Shown here: positions 21,110 to 30,499 of the stretch, piece after piece
How the letters are laid out: every line of letters begins with the position of its first letter
How positions within the stretch are numbered: the stretch's first letter is position 1
DNA from: Pseudomonas asplenii
GTDB lineage: Bacteria; Pseudomonadota; Gammaproteobacteria; Pseudomonadales; Pseudomonadaceae
DNA length: 64,000 nucleotides
Direction: 5' to 3'
Assembly: GCF_001293465.1 (NCBI RefSeq)
Contig: NZ_JSYZ01000009.1
Location: 599,090 to 663,089, forward strand
Made by a program: the position numbers and the translations under genes
The notes under the pieces: generated by a model
Databases searched by the model: none
Seen by the model: only the letters and a program-made list of their open reading frames with translations
What the model was told of the DNA's origin: nothing

Positions 21110-22294
21110 TCAACTGGCCGAGGCTGTCTGCAACATCACCGCATGGGGCAAACCGAGGAAATGGCACAACTCATCGCGCTTGGCCAACGCGTCACGGCGG
21201 CCCAGTTCGATCAGCTCGCTGCAGTAACCCGCCTCGAACAACAGATAGCTGAGCACTCCGGCGCCACTGGTGCGGGTCGCGCCCGGGCCACGCAGGAAGG
21301 TGCGCAGCGCCGGTGGCAGTTCATGTCGGTGACGGGCGGCGATCTCGTCCAGAGGCCGGCTGGGCGCGATCACCAGCACATCCACCGGTGCCAACCCCAG
21401 GCTGCGCGGCTGGTGAGGCGGCAGCATCCGGCTGAACTGGTTCAGGCGCTGCAACAGCTCGATGTCGCTTTCCAGGCTGTCGATGAAGGTGCTGTTGAGC
21501 ATGTGCCCACTGATCTGCGCCAGGCTCGGCTGCTGGCCGGTGTAGGTACGCTCCACCGCGGCCCGGGTGTCGAGACCACGGGAATTGCCGCTGACCCCGA
21601 CTACCAGTACCCGGCTGGCGCCCAGGTGCAGCGCCGGACTGATCGGCGCCGACTGGCGCACCGCACCGTCGCCGAAATACTCGTGGTCCAGCTTGACCGG
21701 GGCGAACAGCAAGGGAATGGCCGAGCTGGCCAGCAGATGATCGACCGTCAACTCGGTCGGCACGCCGATGCGCCGGTGACGCAGCCAGGAATCGATGGCG
21801 CCCTTGCCCTGGTAGAAGGTCACTGCCTGCCCCGACTCGTAGCCGAAGGCCGTCACCGCCACCGCACGCAATTGGTGATGCTCGATGGCCTGCTCGATAC
21901 CCGGCAGATGGATTTTCTCGTTGAGCAGATCGCGCAGCGGCGAACTGTTGAGCAGGGCCACCGGCACCTGTGAGCCCAGGCCAAGCAGGCTGTGACCGAA
22001 AAACCGCGCAGCCTGGTGAATAACACCCGGCCAGTCGCTGCGCAGTACCCGATGGCTGCGAAAGTTCTGCCAGAACGCGCTGAGACGCTCGATGGCCGCG
22101 GTGAAGTTCATCGCCCCACTGGCGAGACTGACCGCATTGATCGCTCCGGCCGAAGTACCGACGATTACCGGAAACGGGTTGCTCGCCCCCGGCGGCAGCA
22201 GTTCGGCAATGGCCGCCAATACCCCCACCTGATACGCGGCTCGTGCGCCCCCTCCCGAGAGAATAAGGCCGGTAACCGGTTCAGTTGGACTCAT
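21110..22294 (-). CDS. Patatin-like phospholipase/esterase
   Basis: 394 residues with the patatin signature: oxyanion loop LILSGGGARAAYQVG (10-24), nucleophile GTSAG with Ser48, and catalytic Asp209 in GDGAVR. No signal peptide is seen, so it is probably cytoplasmic or peripheral at the inner membrane. Members hydrolyse acyl chains from phospholipids or other lipids. It is convergent with the Cof phosphatase and lies 72 bp downstream of the lpxL-type gene, in the same orientation, so the two may share a transcript concerned with membrane acyl groups. Confidence 0.85.
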   Translation of the reverse strand: MSPTEPVTGLILSGGGARAAYQVGVLAAIAELLPPGASNPFPVIVGTSAGAINAVSLASGAMNFTAAIERLSAFWQNFRSHRVLRSDWPGVIHQAARFFGHSLLGLGSQVPVALLNSSPLRDLLNEKIHLPGIEQAIEHHQLRAVAVTAFGYESGQAVTFYQGKGAIDSWLRHRRIGVPTELTVDHLLASSAIPLLFAPVKLDHEYFGDGAVRQSAPISPALHLGASRVLVVGVSGNSRGLDTRAAVERTYTGQQPSLAQISGHMLNSTFIDSLESDIELLQRLNQFSRMLPPHQPRSLGLAPVDVLVIAPSRPLDEIAARHRHELPPALRTFLRGPGATRTSGAGVLSYLLFEAGYCSELIELGRRDALAKRDELCHFLGLPHAVMLQTASAS

Positions 22295-22366
22295 CGCGAC
22301 ACTCCGTCAGTCAGCTAGCTACCTGATACACCAGGCCCTTCCCCGACAGCAAGGGGCTGCTCCGGT

Positions 22367-23302
22367 TTATCGTCGCTTTTTGTCGTAGAGTCGTGGTTCT
22401 CCCGCCGGCCGGCTCTTGAACCGGCGGTGCGTCCACAGGTACTGCTCGGGGCAGGCCCGCAGCGAAACCTCGACCCAGCGGTTGATCCGCAGGCAATCGG
22501 CCTCCTCGGACTCAGCCGGGAAATCCTCCAGCGGCGGATGGATCACCAGCCGGTAACCGCTGCCGTCGGCCAGGCGCTCCTGGGTGAACGGCACCACCAG
22601 CGCCTTGCCCAGGCGGGCGAATTTGCTGGTCGCGGTGACGGTCGCCGCCTGAATGCCGAACAGCGGCACGAAGATGCTCTGCTTGATCCCGTAGTCCTGG
22701 TCGGGGGCGTACCAGATCGCCCGACCGGAACGCAGCAGCTTGAGCATGCCGCGCACGTCGTCACGTTCCACAGCCAGGGAATCGAGGTTGTGCCGCTCGC
22801 GCCCACGTCGCTGGATGAAGTCGAACAGCGCATTGCCGTGCTCGCGATACATGCCATCGATGGTGTGCTGCTGGCCGAGCAGAGCCGCACCGATTTCCAG
22901 GGTGGTGAAATGCAGCGCCATGAGGATCACGCCCTTGCCTTCGCGCTGGGCCTGCAGCAGATGCTCGAGGCCCTCGACATGGGCCAGGCGCGCCAGGCGC
23001 GGCTTGGCCCACCACCAGCTCATGGCCATTTCAAAGAAGGCGATGCCGGTGGACGCGAAGTTTTCCTTGAGCAGACGGGTGCGCTCGGCGGCGCCCTTTT
23101 CCGGGAAACACAGCTCCAGGTTGCGCGCGGCGATGCGCCGGCGCTCGCCGGCCACCCGGTACATGGCCAGCCCCAGCACACGGCCGATGCGCAACAGGAC
23201 ACAGTAGGGCAATTGGACGATCAGCCAGAGCAGCCCCAGCCCCAACCAGAGCAGCCAGTAGCGTGGATGAAGAAAAGCGGCTTGAAAACGCGGGCGATCC
23301 AT
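22367..23302 (-). CDS. lpxL: Lipid A biosynthesis lauroyl acyltransferase (LpxL/HtrB family)
   Basis: 311 residues. One N-terminal membrane helix (17-38) is followed by the acyltransferase domain with the catalytic HX4E motif HFTTLE (His131, Glu136) and the PDQDYG segment characteristic of the family. It adds a secondary acyl chain to Kdo2-lipid IVA or its penta-acyl product at the inner membrane. In P. aeruginosa a homologue next to minC (named htrB) is one of two paralogues with different site preference; which chain this one adds is not evident. It is divergent from minC. Confidence 0.88.
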   Translation of the reverse strand: MDRPRFQAAFLHPRYWLLWLGLGLLWLIVQLPYCVLLRIGRVLGLAMYRVAGERRRIAARNLELCFPEKGAAERTRLLKENFASTGIAFFEMAMSWWWAKPRLARLAHVEGLEHLLQAQREGKGVILMALHFTTLEIGAALLGQQHTIDGMYREHGNALFDFIQRRGRERHNLDSLAVERDDVRGMLKLLRSGRAIWYAPDQDYGIKQSIFVPLFGIQAATVTATSKFARLGKALVVPFTQERLADGSGYRLVIHPPLEDFPAESEEADCLRINRWVEVSLRACPEQYLWTHRRFKSRPAGEPRLYDKKRR

Positions 23303-23413
23303 TAATGATTCCGGGCAGACACAGGGTCGCGCATTCTACAACGGTTCGGCGCGGCTTGCGGGGCGCGGGCGTTCTCGTTATAAGTCTCGGCACTTTTAGC
23401 GACAAGCCACGTT

Positions 23414-24160
23414 ATGCCGACCATGAGCCAAACCGAACCGCTAGACCAGGATCCCGTGTTCCAGCTGAAGGGCAGCATGCTCGCCATTACGGTGCTGGAA
23501 CTGGCGCAGAACAACCTCGAAGCCCTCGACCGCCAACTGGCAGCCAAGGTCGTCCAGGCGCCGAACTTCTTCAGCAATACCCCGCTGGTGCTGGCCCTGG
23601 ACAAACTTCCCGCCGACCAGGGTGCCATCGACCTGCCCGGGCTGATGCGCGTCTGCCGCCAGCACGGCCTGCGGACCCTGGCAATCCGCGCCAACCGGAT
23701 CGAAGACATCGCCGCCGCGATCGCCATTGACCTGCCCGTGCTGCCGCCGTCCGGTGCCCGCGAGCGGCCGGTCGATCCGACCGAAGGCGAAGTGAAGAAA
23801 GTACCGGAAAAACCACCGGAGCCGACCATCCAGCCAACCCGGATCATCACCACCCCGGTGCGCGGTGGCCAGCAGGTCTACGCCAAGGGCGGCGACCTGG
23901 TGGTGGTTTCTTCCGTCAGCCCCGGCGCGGAACTTATGGCCGATGGCAACATCCATGTTTACGGACCTATGCGTGGTCGTGCAATGGCGGGTGTCAAGGG
24001 CGACACCAAGGCACGAATTTTCTGCCAGCAACTGAGCGCCGAACTGGTGTCGATTGCCGGCCACTACAAGGTTTCCGAGGATCTGCGTCGTGATCCGCTG
24101 TGGGGGTCGGGCGTTCAGATCAGCTTGTCCGGCGATGTGTTGAACATCATCCGTCTTTAA
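23414..24160 (+). CDS. minC: Septum site-determining protein MinC
   Basis: 248 residues from the first ATG, 245 from a second at 23423 ([17 protein letters not shown]), which may be the true start; neither has a strong ribosome site. The N-terminal domain (1-105) inhibits FtsZ, a Pro/Glu-rich linker follows (about 115-145), and the C-terminal beta-helix domain carries [10 protein letters not shown] used for MinD binding and dimerisation. It blocks Z-rings away from mid-cell. Heads the minCDE group, but 206 bp separate it from minD. Confidence 0.95.
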   Translation: MPTMSQTEPLDQDPVFQLKGSMLAITVLELAQNNLEALDRQLAAKVVQAPNFFSNTPLVLALDKLPADQGAIDLPGLMRVCRQHGLRTLAIRANRIEDIAAAIAIDLPVLPPSGARERPVDPTEGEVKKVPEKPPEPTIQPTRIITTPVRGGQQVYAKGGDLVVVSSVSPGAELMADGNIHVYGPMRGRAMAGVKGDTKARIFCQQLSAELVSIAGHYKVSEDLRRDPLWGSGVQISLSGDVLNIIRL

Positions 24161-24173
24161 CGGATACTTGCCG

Positions 24174-24271
24174 CCATTTCCGAAATGTCGCCTTCTTCGT
24201 AGCGAAAATGGCTTAAAGGGCTTAGGAAAACACGAAATGTAAAAATTACCGCCGGTACTTTAAACATTTCG
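24174..24271. promoter_or_regulatory. Repeated CGAAATGT motifs between minC and minD
   Basis: The octamer CGAAATGT occurs at 24181-24188 and 24233-24240, and inverted (ACATTTCG) at 24264-24271; the last two form a long inverted repeat, and the first is part of CATTTC-C-GAAATG (24175-24187). This AT-richer 206-bp gap probably holds a promoter for minDE; the repeats look like binding sites of an unidentified regulator. Confidence 0.45.
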
Positions 24272-24366
24272 CCGCTTCCCGGCTCAAGCCATACGACTAC
24301 AGTTGTTTTTCAGCGACGTTCTTCAGGGGCTAAAACAGAGTCCTTTTTCCTTAGGGGTGAAACACC

Positions 24367-25179
24367 TTGGCCAAGATTCTCGTGGTTACATCCGGCAAGG
24401 GTGGTGTGGGTAAGACCACCACCAGCGCCGCCATCGGTACCGGCCTCGCGCTGCGCGGCCACAAGACAGTGATCGTCGACTTCGACGTCGGCCTGCGTAA
24501 CCTCGACCTGATCATGGGCTGCGAGCGCCGCGTGGTGTACGACTTCGTCAACGTCGTGAACGGCGAAGCCAACCTGCAGCAGGCCCTGATCAAGGACAAG
24601 CGCCTGGAAAACCTGTACGTGCTGGCAGCCAGCCAGACCCGTGACAAGGATGCGCTGACCAAGGAAGGCGTGGAAAAGGTCCTGATGGAACTCAAGGAAA
24701 GCTTCGAGTTCGTGGTCTGCGACTCCCCGGCCGGCATCGAGACCGGCGCCCACCTGGCCATGTACTTCGCCGACGAGGCGATCGTCGTGACCAACCCGGA
24801 AGTCTCCTCGGTCCGTGACTCCGACCGCATGCTCGGCCTGCTGGCCAGCAAGTCGCGTCGTGCCGAACAGGGCGGCGAGCCGATCAAGGAACACCTGCTG
24901 CTGACCCGCTACAACCCGGAGCGCGTGAGCAAGGGCGAAATGCTTGGCGTCGAGGACGTCAAGGAAATCCTGGCCGTGACCCTGCTGGGCGTCATCCCCG
25001 AATCCCAGGCGGTGCTCAAGGCATCCAACCAGGGCGTACCGGTCATCCTCGACGACCAGAGCGATGCTGGCCAGGCCTACAGCGATGCGGTTGACCGCCT
25101 GCTGGGCAAGACCGTCGAGCATCGTTTCCTCGATGCACAGAAGAAGGGATTCTTCGAGCGCCTGTTTGGAGGCAACTAA
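24367..25179 (+). CDS. minD: Septum site-determining ATPase MinD
   Basis: 270 residues starting at TTG, preceded by AGGGGTG; this start reproduces the conserved N-terminus AKILVVTSGKGGVGKTT with the deviant Walker A motif. The C-terminal amphipathic helix FLDAQKKGFFERLFGGN is the membrane-targeting sequence. MinD binds membrane as an ATP dimer, recruits MinC and is released by MinE, producing pole-to-pole oscillation. minE starts three bases after its stop. Confidence 0.97.
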   Translation: MAKILVVTSGKGGVGKTTTSAAIGTGLALRGHKTVIVDFDVGLRNLDLIMGCERRVVYDFVNVVNGEANLQQALIKDKRLENLYVLAASQTRDKDALTKEGVEKVLMELKESFEFVVCDSPAGIETGAHLAMYFADEAIVVTNPEVSSVRDSDRMLGLLASKSRRAEQGGEPIKEHLLLTRYNPERVSKGEMLGVEDVKEILAVTLLGVIPESQAVLKASNQGVPVILDDQSDAGQAYSDAVDRLLGKTVEHRFLDAQKKGFFERLFGGN

Positions 25180-25182
25180 GCA

Positions 25183-25437
25183 ATGAACCTTTTTGACTTC
25201 TTTCGTGCCAGCAAAAAAGTAAGCACCGCGTCGGTCGCGAAAGAGCGTCTGCAGATCATTGTGGCGCACGAACGCGGCCAACGCAGCACCCCGGACTACT
25301 TGCCCGCCCTGCAGCAGGAGCTGGTCGAAGTGATCCGCAAGTACGTCAATATCGGGTCCGATGACGTGCACGTCGCCCTGGAGAACCAGGGCAGTTGCTC
25401 GATCCTGGAACTCAATATCACCCTGCCTGATCGCTGA
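25183..25437 (+). CDS. minE: Cell division topological specificity factor MinE
   Basis: 84 residues. [12 protein letters not shown] forms the N-terminal membrane-binding and anti-MinCD segment; the rest forms the dimerisation domain. It stimulates the MinD ATPase. Start three bases after minD, with GGAGG overlapping the minD C-terminus, so the two are translated at a fixed ratio. Confidence 0.97.
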   Translation: MNLFDFFRASKKVSTASVAKERLQIIVAHERGQRSTPDYLPALQQELVEVIRKYVNIGSDDVHVALENQGSCSILELNITLPDR

Positions 25438-25485
25438 TCGATCCGGCCGGCGCCACGGCGGCCCGGTGATGTTCACACATAACGC

Positions 25486-25512
25486 TGTTGTGGGAGCCGG
25501 CTCCTGCAAGGC
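25486..25512. repeat. Solitary REP-like palindrome
   Basis: GGAGCCGGCTCC is a 12-bp perfect palindrome (25493-25504) in the minE-rluA gap, preceded by TGTG as in REP units but lacking the CTTGCCCGCGAA half. It is probably a REP remnant and could work as a weak terminator. Confidence 0.45.
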
Positions 25513-25566
25513 GCGCGGTGTGAGCAGCATCGGGCCGCCGTTGGCGTTTGTTACGAGACTGTTTCA

Positions 25567-26202
25567 ATGCCGCTGTCGAATATCCGCATCATCCATCAGG
25601 ACGCCGCCGTGCTGGTGGTGGACAAGCCGACCCTGCTGCTCTCCGTCCCGGGCCGCGCCGATGACAACAAGGATTGCCTGATCACCCGCCTGCAGGAAAA
25701 CGGTTATCCGGAAGCCCTGATCGTTCACCGGCTGGACTGGGAAACCTCGGGCATCATCCTGCTGGCCCGCGACCCCGATACCCATCGCGAACTGTCGCGC
25801 CAGTTCCATGACCGGGAAACCGAGAAAGCCTACACCGCGCTCTGCTGGGGCCAGCCGGAACTGGACAGCGGCAGCATCGACCTGCCGTTGCGCTACGACC
25901 CGCCGACCAAGCCCCGGCATGTGGTCGATCACGAGTTTGGCAAGCATGCCCTGACCTTCTGGAAAGTGCTGGAGCGCCATGCCGACTGGTGCCGGGTGGA
26001 ACTGACGCCGATCACCGGGCGCTCGCATCAGTTGCGGGTACACATGCTGTCCATCGGTCATCCGCTGCTCGGTGACGGCCTGTATGCCCACCCGCAGGCC
26101 CTGGCGGCCTGGCCACGGCTGTGCCTGCATGCCAGCATGCTGAGCTTCACCCACCCGCAAAGCGGCGAGCGCCTGCGCTTCGAGTGCCCGGCGCCGTTCT
26201 GA
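25567..26202 (+). CDS. rluA: Pseudouridine synthase RluA (23S rRNA U746 / tRNA U32)
   Basis: 211 residues, the short RluA form without an S4 domain. The catalytic motif HRLDWETSGIILLA contains the essential Asp57, and the later GRSHQLRVHM and GHPLLGDGLY segments are typical of RluA. It isomerises uridine 746 of 23S rRNA and uridine 32 of several tRNAs. It lies downstream of minE, as in other pseudomonads, and is followed by a REP doublet. Confidence 0.9.
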   Translation: MPLSNIRIIHQDAAVLVVDKPTLLLSVPGRADDNKDCLITRLQENGYPEALIVHRLDWETSGIILLARDPDTHRELSRQFHDRETEKAYTALCWGQPELDSGSIDLPLRYDPPTKPRHVVDHEFGKHALTFWKVLERHADWCRVELTPITGRSHQLRVHMLSIGHPLLGDGLYAHPQALAAWPRLCLHASMLSFTHPQSGERLRFECPAPF

Positions 26203-26257
26203 ATCGCGTCGTGCAAGGCTCCTGCGCTCGACATCGATTCCTGAGTGTAGCTCGCTC

Positions 26258-26334
26258 TTGTAGGAGCCCGGCTTGCCGGCGAATGCGTCCTTGAGGCCGC
26301 CAAAGGCTTCGCGGGCAAGCCACGCTCCTACAAA
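26258..26334. repeat. REP doublet (REPIN)
   Basis: TTGTAGGAGCCCGGCTTGCC... starts at 26258 and the inverted unit ending ...CCACGCTCCTACAA closes near 26334. It separates rluA from apeB. Confidence 0.85.
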
Positions 26335-26373
26335 GATACGGTAAACTCCCGACACTGCTGTCTGGAGCCACTT

Positions 26374-27663
26374 ATGCGCGAAGAGTTGAACCAAGGCCTG
26401 ATCGACTTCCTCAAGGCCTCCCCCACCCCCTTTCATGCCACCGCCAGCCTGGTCAAGCGCCTGGAGGCAGCGGGTTATCAGCGTCTCGATGAGCGTGAAA
26501 CCTGGCACACCGCGGCCGGTGGTCGCTATTACGTCACCCGCAACGACTCTTCCATCATCGCCATCAAGCTCGGCGAAAACGCGCCGCTGCAATCGGGTAT
26601 CCGCATGGTCGGTGCCCATACCGACAGCCCGTGCCTGCGGGTCAAGCCGCAACCCGAACTGCAGCGCCAGGGCTTCTGGCAACTGGGTGTCGAAGTCTAC
26701 GGCGGCGCCCTGCTAGCGCCGTGGTTCGACCGCGACCTGTCCCTGGCCGGTCGTGTCACCTTCCGTCGTGACGGCAAGGTCGAAAGCCAACTGATCGACT
26801 TCAAGGCGCCGATCGCGACCATTCCCAACCTGGCCATTCACCTCAACCGTGAGGCCAACCAGGGCTGGGCGATCAACCCGCAGAACGAGCTGCCTCCGAT
26901 CCTGGCCCAGTTCGCCGGCGACGAGCGCGTGGACTTCCGCGCCGTGCTCACCGACCAGTTGGCCCGTGAACACGACCTCAGCGCCGACGTGGTGCTCGAT
27001 TACGAGCTGAGCTTCTACGACACCCAGAGCGCAGCCGTGATCGGTCTCAACGGCGACTTCATCGCCGGCGCCCGCCTGGACAATCTGCTGTCCTGCTACG
27101 CTGGCTTGCAGGCGCTGCTCAGCGCCGACAGTGATGAAACCTGCATCCTGGTCTGCAACGACCACGAGGAAGTCGGCTCCTGCTCCGCCTGCGGTGCCGA
27201 CGGCCCGATGCTCGAACAGACCCTGCGCCGCCTCCTGCCGGATGGCGAGGACTATGTGCGCACGATCCAGAAATCGCTGCTGGTCTCGGCGGACAACGCC
27301 CATGGCGTACACCCCAACTATGCCGAGAAGCACGACGCCAACCATGGCCCGAAACTTAACGCCGGGCCGGTGATCAAGGTCAACAACAACCAGCGCTACG
27401 CCACCAACAGCGAAACCGCCGGTTTCTTCCGCCACCTGTGCATGTCCGAGGAAGTCCCGGTACAAAGCTTCGTGGTGCGCAGCGACATGGGCTGCGGCTC
27501 GACCATCGGCCCGATCACCGCCAGCCACCTGGGCGTGCGTACCGTGGATATCGGCCTGCCGACCTTCGCCATGCACTCGATCCGCGAACTGGCGGGCAGC
27601 CATGACCTGGCCCACCTGGTGAAGGTCCTGAGCGCGTTCTACGCCAGCCCCGAACTGCCCTGA
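26374..27663 (+). CDS. apeB: M18-family aminopeptidase
   Basis: 429 residues. Metal-binding segments of the M18 dinuclear zinc enzymes are visible: [14 protein letters not shown] (His, near residue 80), [12 protein letters not shown] (Asp), NDHEEVGS (Glu pair) and the C-terminal [10 protein letters not shown] (His). The enzyme is a cytoplasmic aminopeptidase, often with preference for acidic or neutral residues, and forms a large tetrahedral assembly in relatives. It is preceded by a REP doublet and followed by a degenerate one. Confidence 0.92.
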   Translation: MREELNQGLIDFLKASPTPFHATASLVKRLEAAGYQRLDERETWHTAAGGRYYVTRNDSSIIAIKLGENAPLQSGIRMVGAHTDSPCLRVKPQPELQRQGFWQLGVEVYGGALLAPWFDRDLSLAGRVTFRRDGKVESQLIDFKAPIATIPNLAIHLNREANQGWAINPQNELPPILAQFAGDERVDFRAVLTDQLAREHDLSADVVLDYELSFYDTQSAAVIGLNGDFIAGARLDNLLSCYAGLQALLSADSDETCILVCNDHEEVGSCSACGADGPMLEQTLRRLLPDGEDYVRTIQKSLLVSADNAHGVHPNYAEKHDANHGPKLNAGPVIKVNNNQRYATNSETAGFFRHLCMSEEVPVQSFVVRSDMGCGSTIGPITASHLGVRTVDIGLPTFAMHSIRELAGSHDLAHLVKVLSAFYASPELP

Positions 27664-27708
27664 GCCCTGTGCTCTCGCAGGAAAGAGCAGCAGCGGGAAC
27701 ACACCTGG

Positions 27709-27776
27709 CTGTGGGAGGGCTTGTCCGCGAAGCTTCTGGCGCACGCCAGACCGGCTTGGCTGACAAGCCCGCTCCC
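27709..27776. repeat. Degenerate REP doublet
   Basis: GCTGTGGGAGGGCTTGTCCG... and the inverted TGACAAGCCCGCTCCC are diverged REP units (GTGGGAG class) in the 325-bp gap between apeB and the next small gene. The rest of this gap shows no ORF or hairpin of note. Confidence 0.6.
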
Positions 27777-27988
27777 GGCGCACGCCAGCCCGATGAACAG
27801 CGCCCCACATGCGCAAGCCTGTTCTGCCGCTTATCGGCAGTACGCTGAAGACAGTTGGCTCCGACAATGCCCACCGTCCCTACCGGATCAGGCACCATCA
27901 CCTGACCTGATCGCCCCTGATACACATCAAGGCATCTCCACCAAAGCGACCTAAACTAAAGGTGTATCCCTTCGACAAGGCCGTCGTC

Positions 27989-28165
27989 ATGATCACACCG
28001 TTCGAGTTCCACTCGATGCTCATCCCGATCCTGGGAGGCATGCTGTTGCTGGCCGTGGGCTTCAACTTTCGTGAAAACCGGGCCGGCCCGGTGCTGATGT
28101 GGCTTGGCATGCTGTTGATCCTCGGGACCGTGGTCTACAAGATCCTCGCCAAACTGGCTGAATAA
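27989..28165 (+). CDS. Small two-helix membrane protein, hypothetical
   Basis: 58 residues from the ATG at 27989 (AAGG ten bases upstream); a GTG at 27962 would add nine residues without a better ribosome site. Two hydrophobic helices (about 9-25 and 34-53) with FRENRAG between them and a charged KILAKLAE end. I know no function. It sits 47 bp before the MscS gene in the same direction and may be co-transcribed with it. Confidence 0.6.
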   Translation: MITPFEFHSMLIPILGGMLLLAVGFNFRENRAGPVLMWLGMLLILGTVVYKILAKLAE

Positions 28166-28212
28166 ATGCGCGGCGCCCGAGGCTGGCGTACACTCGGTCG
28201 ATCCGCACCTGT

Positions 28213-30399
28213 ATGGTTGACTGCCTAGTGTTCGCCCGCCTTTCCGCTCTGCCCACCTTACTGTTCATCTGCCTGCTGGCGTTACTGCCCCTGGTTCCCG
28301 CCCAGGCTGTCGGCCTGCCGAGCCTGCTGGGCAGCGCCGAGAAAACCCAGCCACAACCGACCGAGCCCCTGGCCCAGTCGCTCGACGAAGTCATCAGGAA
28401 CCTGGAGAACGACCAGCAGCGCAGCAAGCTGCTGAGCGACCTGAAAAAGCTCCGGGACAGCACGAAAAAGGCCCAGCCGGCCGCCGAAGTGGGGGTACTG
28501 GGGCTGATCGGCAGCACCCTGGCCGACTTCGAAAAGCAGTTCACCGGCAATGACAGCCCGCTCACTCGCTGGTCGCTGGAGTTCGACCAGGCCAGGCAGG
28601 AGATGATGGCGCTGATGCTTCCGGCCAGCGAATGGCTGCCGATCATCTCCGCCTTTGCCCTGATCCTGCTGCTCTGGAGTTGCCTGGCCTGGGCGATGAT
28701 CTGGCTCGGCCATCGGGTGCGCCTGCGCTTCGGCCTCACCGAGGAACTGCCCCAGCACCCACGCACCGTCGACCTGCTGCGCTTTGCCCTGCGCAAGCTC
28801 GGGCCGTGGATGATCGCGCTGCTGATCACCGTCTACCTGACCTACGCCCTGCCCTCGTCCCTGGGCAAGGATCTGGCGATGGCGCTGGCCTATGCACTGG
28901 TGGTCGGTACCTGTTTCTCGGCGATCTGCGTGATCGCCTTCTCCCTGCTCGACGGCCCGCATCGCCATCAGGCCCTGCATATCCTGCGCCGCCGGGCTTT
29001 CCGGCCGCTGTGGCTGATCGGCAGTTTCGCCGCATTCGGCGAAGCCCTGAGCGACCCGCGCCTGATCGCCAGCCTCGGCAGCCACCTGGCCCATACCGCC
29101 GCGACCTTCGTCAACGTGATGGCCGCGCTCTCCACCGGCCTGTTCATCCTGCGCTTCCGTCGCCCCATCGCGCACCTGATCCGCAACCAGCCGCTGTCCC
29201 GCCGGCTGACCCGCCGCGCCCTGAGCGACACCATCGATATCCTCGGCAGCTTCTGGTTCGTTCCCGCGCTGATCCTGGTGGCGATCTCGCTGTTCGCGAC
29301 CTTCTTCTCCGCTGGCGACACCAGTACCGCCCTGCGCCAGTCGCTGATCTGTACCGTGCTGGTGGTGCTGTGCATGGTGATCAACGGCCTGGTGCGCCGC
29401 CATGCCCTCAAGCCCCAGCGCGGGCACCGGCGCCATACGCTGTACTCCGAACGGTTGAAGAGCTTCTGCTACACCCTGGTGCACCTGGCGGTCTGGCTGT
29501 TCTTCATCGAACTCGGCCTGCGGGTCTGGGGCATGTCGCTGATCCGCTTCACCGAGGGCGAGGGCCGCGAGGTCAGTGTTCGGCTGTTCGGCCTCGGCGG
29601 CACGCTGATCTTCGCCTGGCTGGTGTGGATTCTCGCCGATACCGCCGTGCACCACGCCCTCACCCGCTCGCGCAAGGGCCTGGCCAACGCCCGGGCGCAG
29701 ACCATGATGCCGCTGATCCGCAACGTGCTGTTCGTGGCGATCTTCATCATCGCGCTGATCGTCGCCCTGGCGAACATGGGCATGAACGTCACGCCCCTGC
29801 TGGCCGGTGCCGGTGTGATCGGTCTGGCCATCGGTTTCGGTGCGCAGTCGCTGGTGGCGGACCTGATCACCGGCCTGTTCATCATCATCGAGGACTCCCT
29901 GGCCATCGACGACTACGTCGACGTCGGCGGTCACCTCGGCACCGTCGAGGGCCTGACCATCCGCACGGTGCGCCTGCGGGACATCGACGGCATCGTCCAC
30001 ACCATTCCGTTCAGCGAGATCAAGAGCATCAAGAACTACTCACGGGAGTTCGGCTACGCGATCTTCCGCGTGGCGATCCCCTACAACATGGCGATCGACG
30101 ATGCGATCAAGCTGATGCGCGATGTCGGCCAGAAGATGCGCACGGATCCGTTGCAGCGGCGCAACATCTGGTCACCGCTGGAGATCCAGGGCGTAGAGAG
30201 CTTCGAGTCCGGCAGCGCGGTCCTGCGGGCCCGCTTCAAGACCGCACCGATCAAGCAATGGGAGGTTTCGCGGGCGTTCAACCTGGCGCTGAAACGGACC
30301 ATGGACGAATCCGGCCTGGACCTGGCGACTCCACGCCTGAGCGTGCAGGTGGTGACGGCCGGTGGCGGTGTGCAAACCGAGCAACCAGTCAAGTCCTGA
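28213..30399 (+). CDS. Large mechanosensitive channel of the MscS family (YbiO/MscM-like)
   Basis: 728 residues. A signal peptide (about 1-32, ending VPAQA) is followed by a periplasmic domain with a charged helical stretch (50-110), roughly eight to ten additional membrane helices, and a C-terminal MscS core: the pore helix region MGMNVTPLLAGAGVIGLAIG, then GAQSLVADLITGLFIIIED and the cytoplasmic beta domain (VDVGGHLGTVEGLTIRTVRL). Such channels release solutes on hypo-osmotic shock. The size matches YbiO rather than MscS or MscK. A GTG at 28228 is an alternative start. Confidence 0.85.
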   Translation: MVDCLVFARLSALPTLLFICLLALLPLVPAQAVGLPSLLGSAEKTQPQPTEPLAQSLDEVIRNLENDQQRSKLLSDLKKLRDSTKKAQPAAEVGVLGLIGSTLADFEKQFTGNDSPLTRWSLEFDQARQEMMALMLPASEWLPIISAFALILLLWSCLAWAMIWLGHRVRLRFGLTEELPQHPRTVDLLRFALRKLGPWMIALLITVYLTYALPSSLGKDLAMALAYALVVGTCFSAICVIAFSLLDGPHRHQALHILRRRAFRPLWLIGSFAAFGEALSDPRLIASLGSHLAHTAATFVNVMAALSTGLFILRFRRPIAHLIRNQPLSRRLTRRALSDTIDILGSFWFVPALILVAISLFATFFSAGDTSTALRQSLICTVLVVLCMVINGLVRRHALKPQRGHRRHTLYSERLKSFCYTLVHLAVWLFFIELGLRVWGMSLIRFTEGEGREVSVRLFGLGGTLIFAWLVWILADTAVHHALTRSRKGLANARAQTMMPLIRNVLFVAIFIIALIVALANMGMNVTPLLAGAGVIGLAIGFGAQSLVADLITGLFIIIEDSLAIDDYVDVGGHLGTVEGLTIRTVRLRDIDGIVHTIPFSEIKSIKNYSREFGYAIFRVAIPYNMAIDDAIKLMRDVGQKMRTDPLQRRNIWSPLEIQGVESFESGSAVLRARFKTAPIKQWEVSRAFNLALKRTMDESGLDLATPRLSVQVVTAGGGVQTEQPVKS

Positions 30400-30424
30400 G
30401 CACCACCGTCCTGCCTCTCCCCCC

Positions 30425-30499
30425 TGTAGGAGCCGGGCTTGCCCGCGAAGCTTTTAGCGATATTTCGGACGCATTCGCGGGCAAGCCCGGCTCCTACAA
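30425..30499. repeat. REP doublet (REPIN) overlapping the 3' end of a GntR gene
   Basis: CTGTAGGAGCCGGGCTTGCC... begins at 30425 and the inverted copy ends ...GCTCCTACAA at 30499. The stop codon of the leftward GntR gene (30494-30496) is formed by the TTGTAGGAGC of this repeat, so the repeat supplies the end of the reading frame. Confidence 0.85.
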
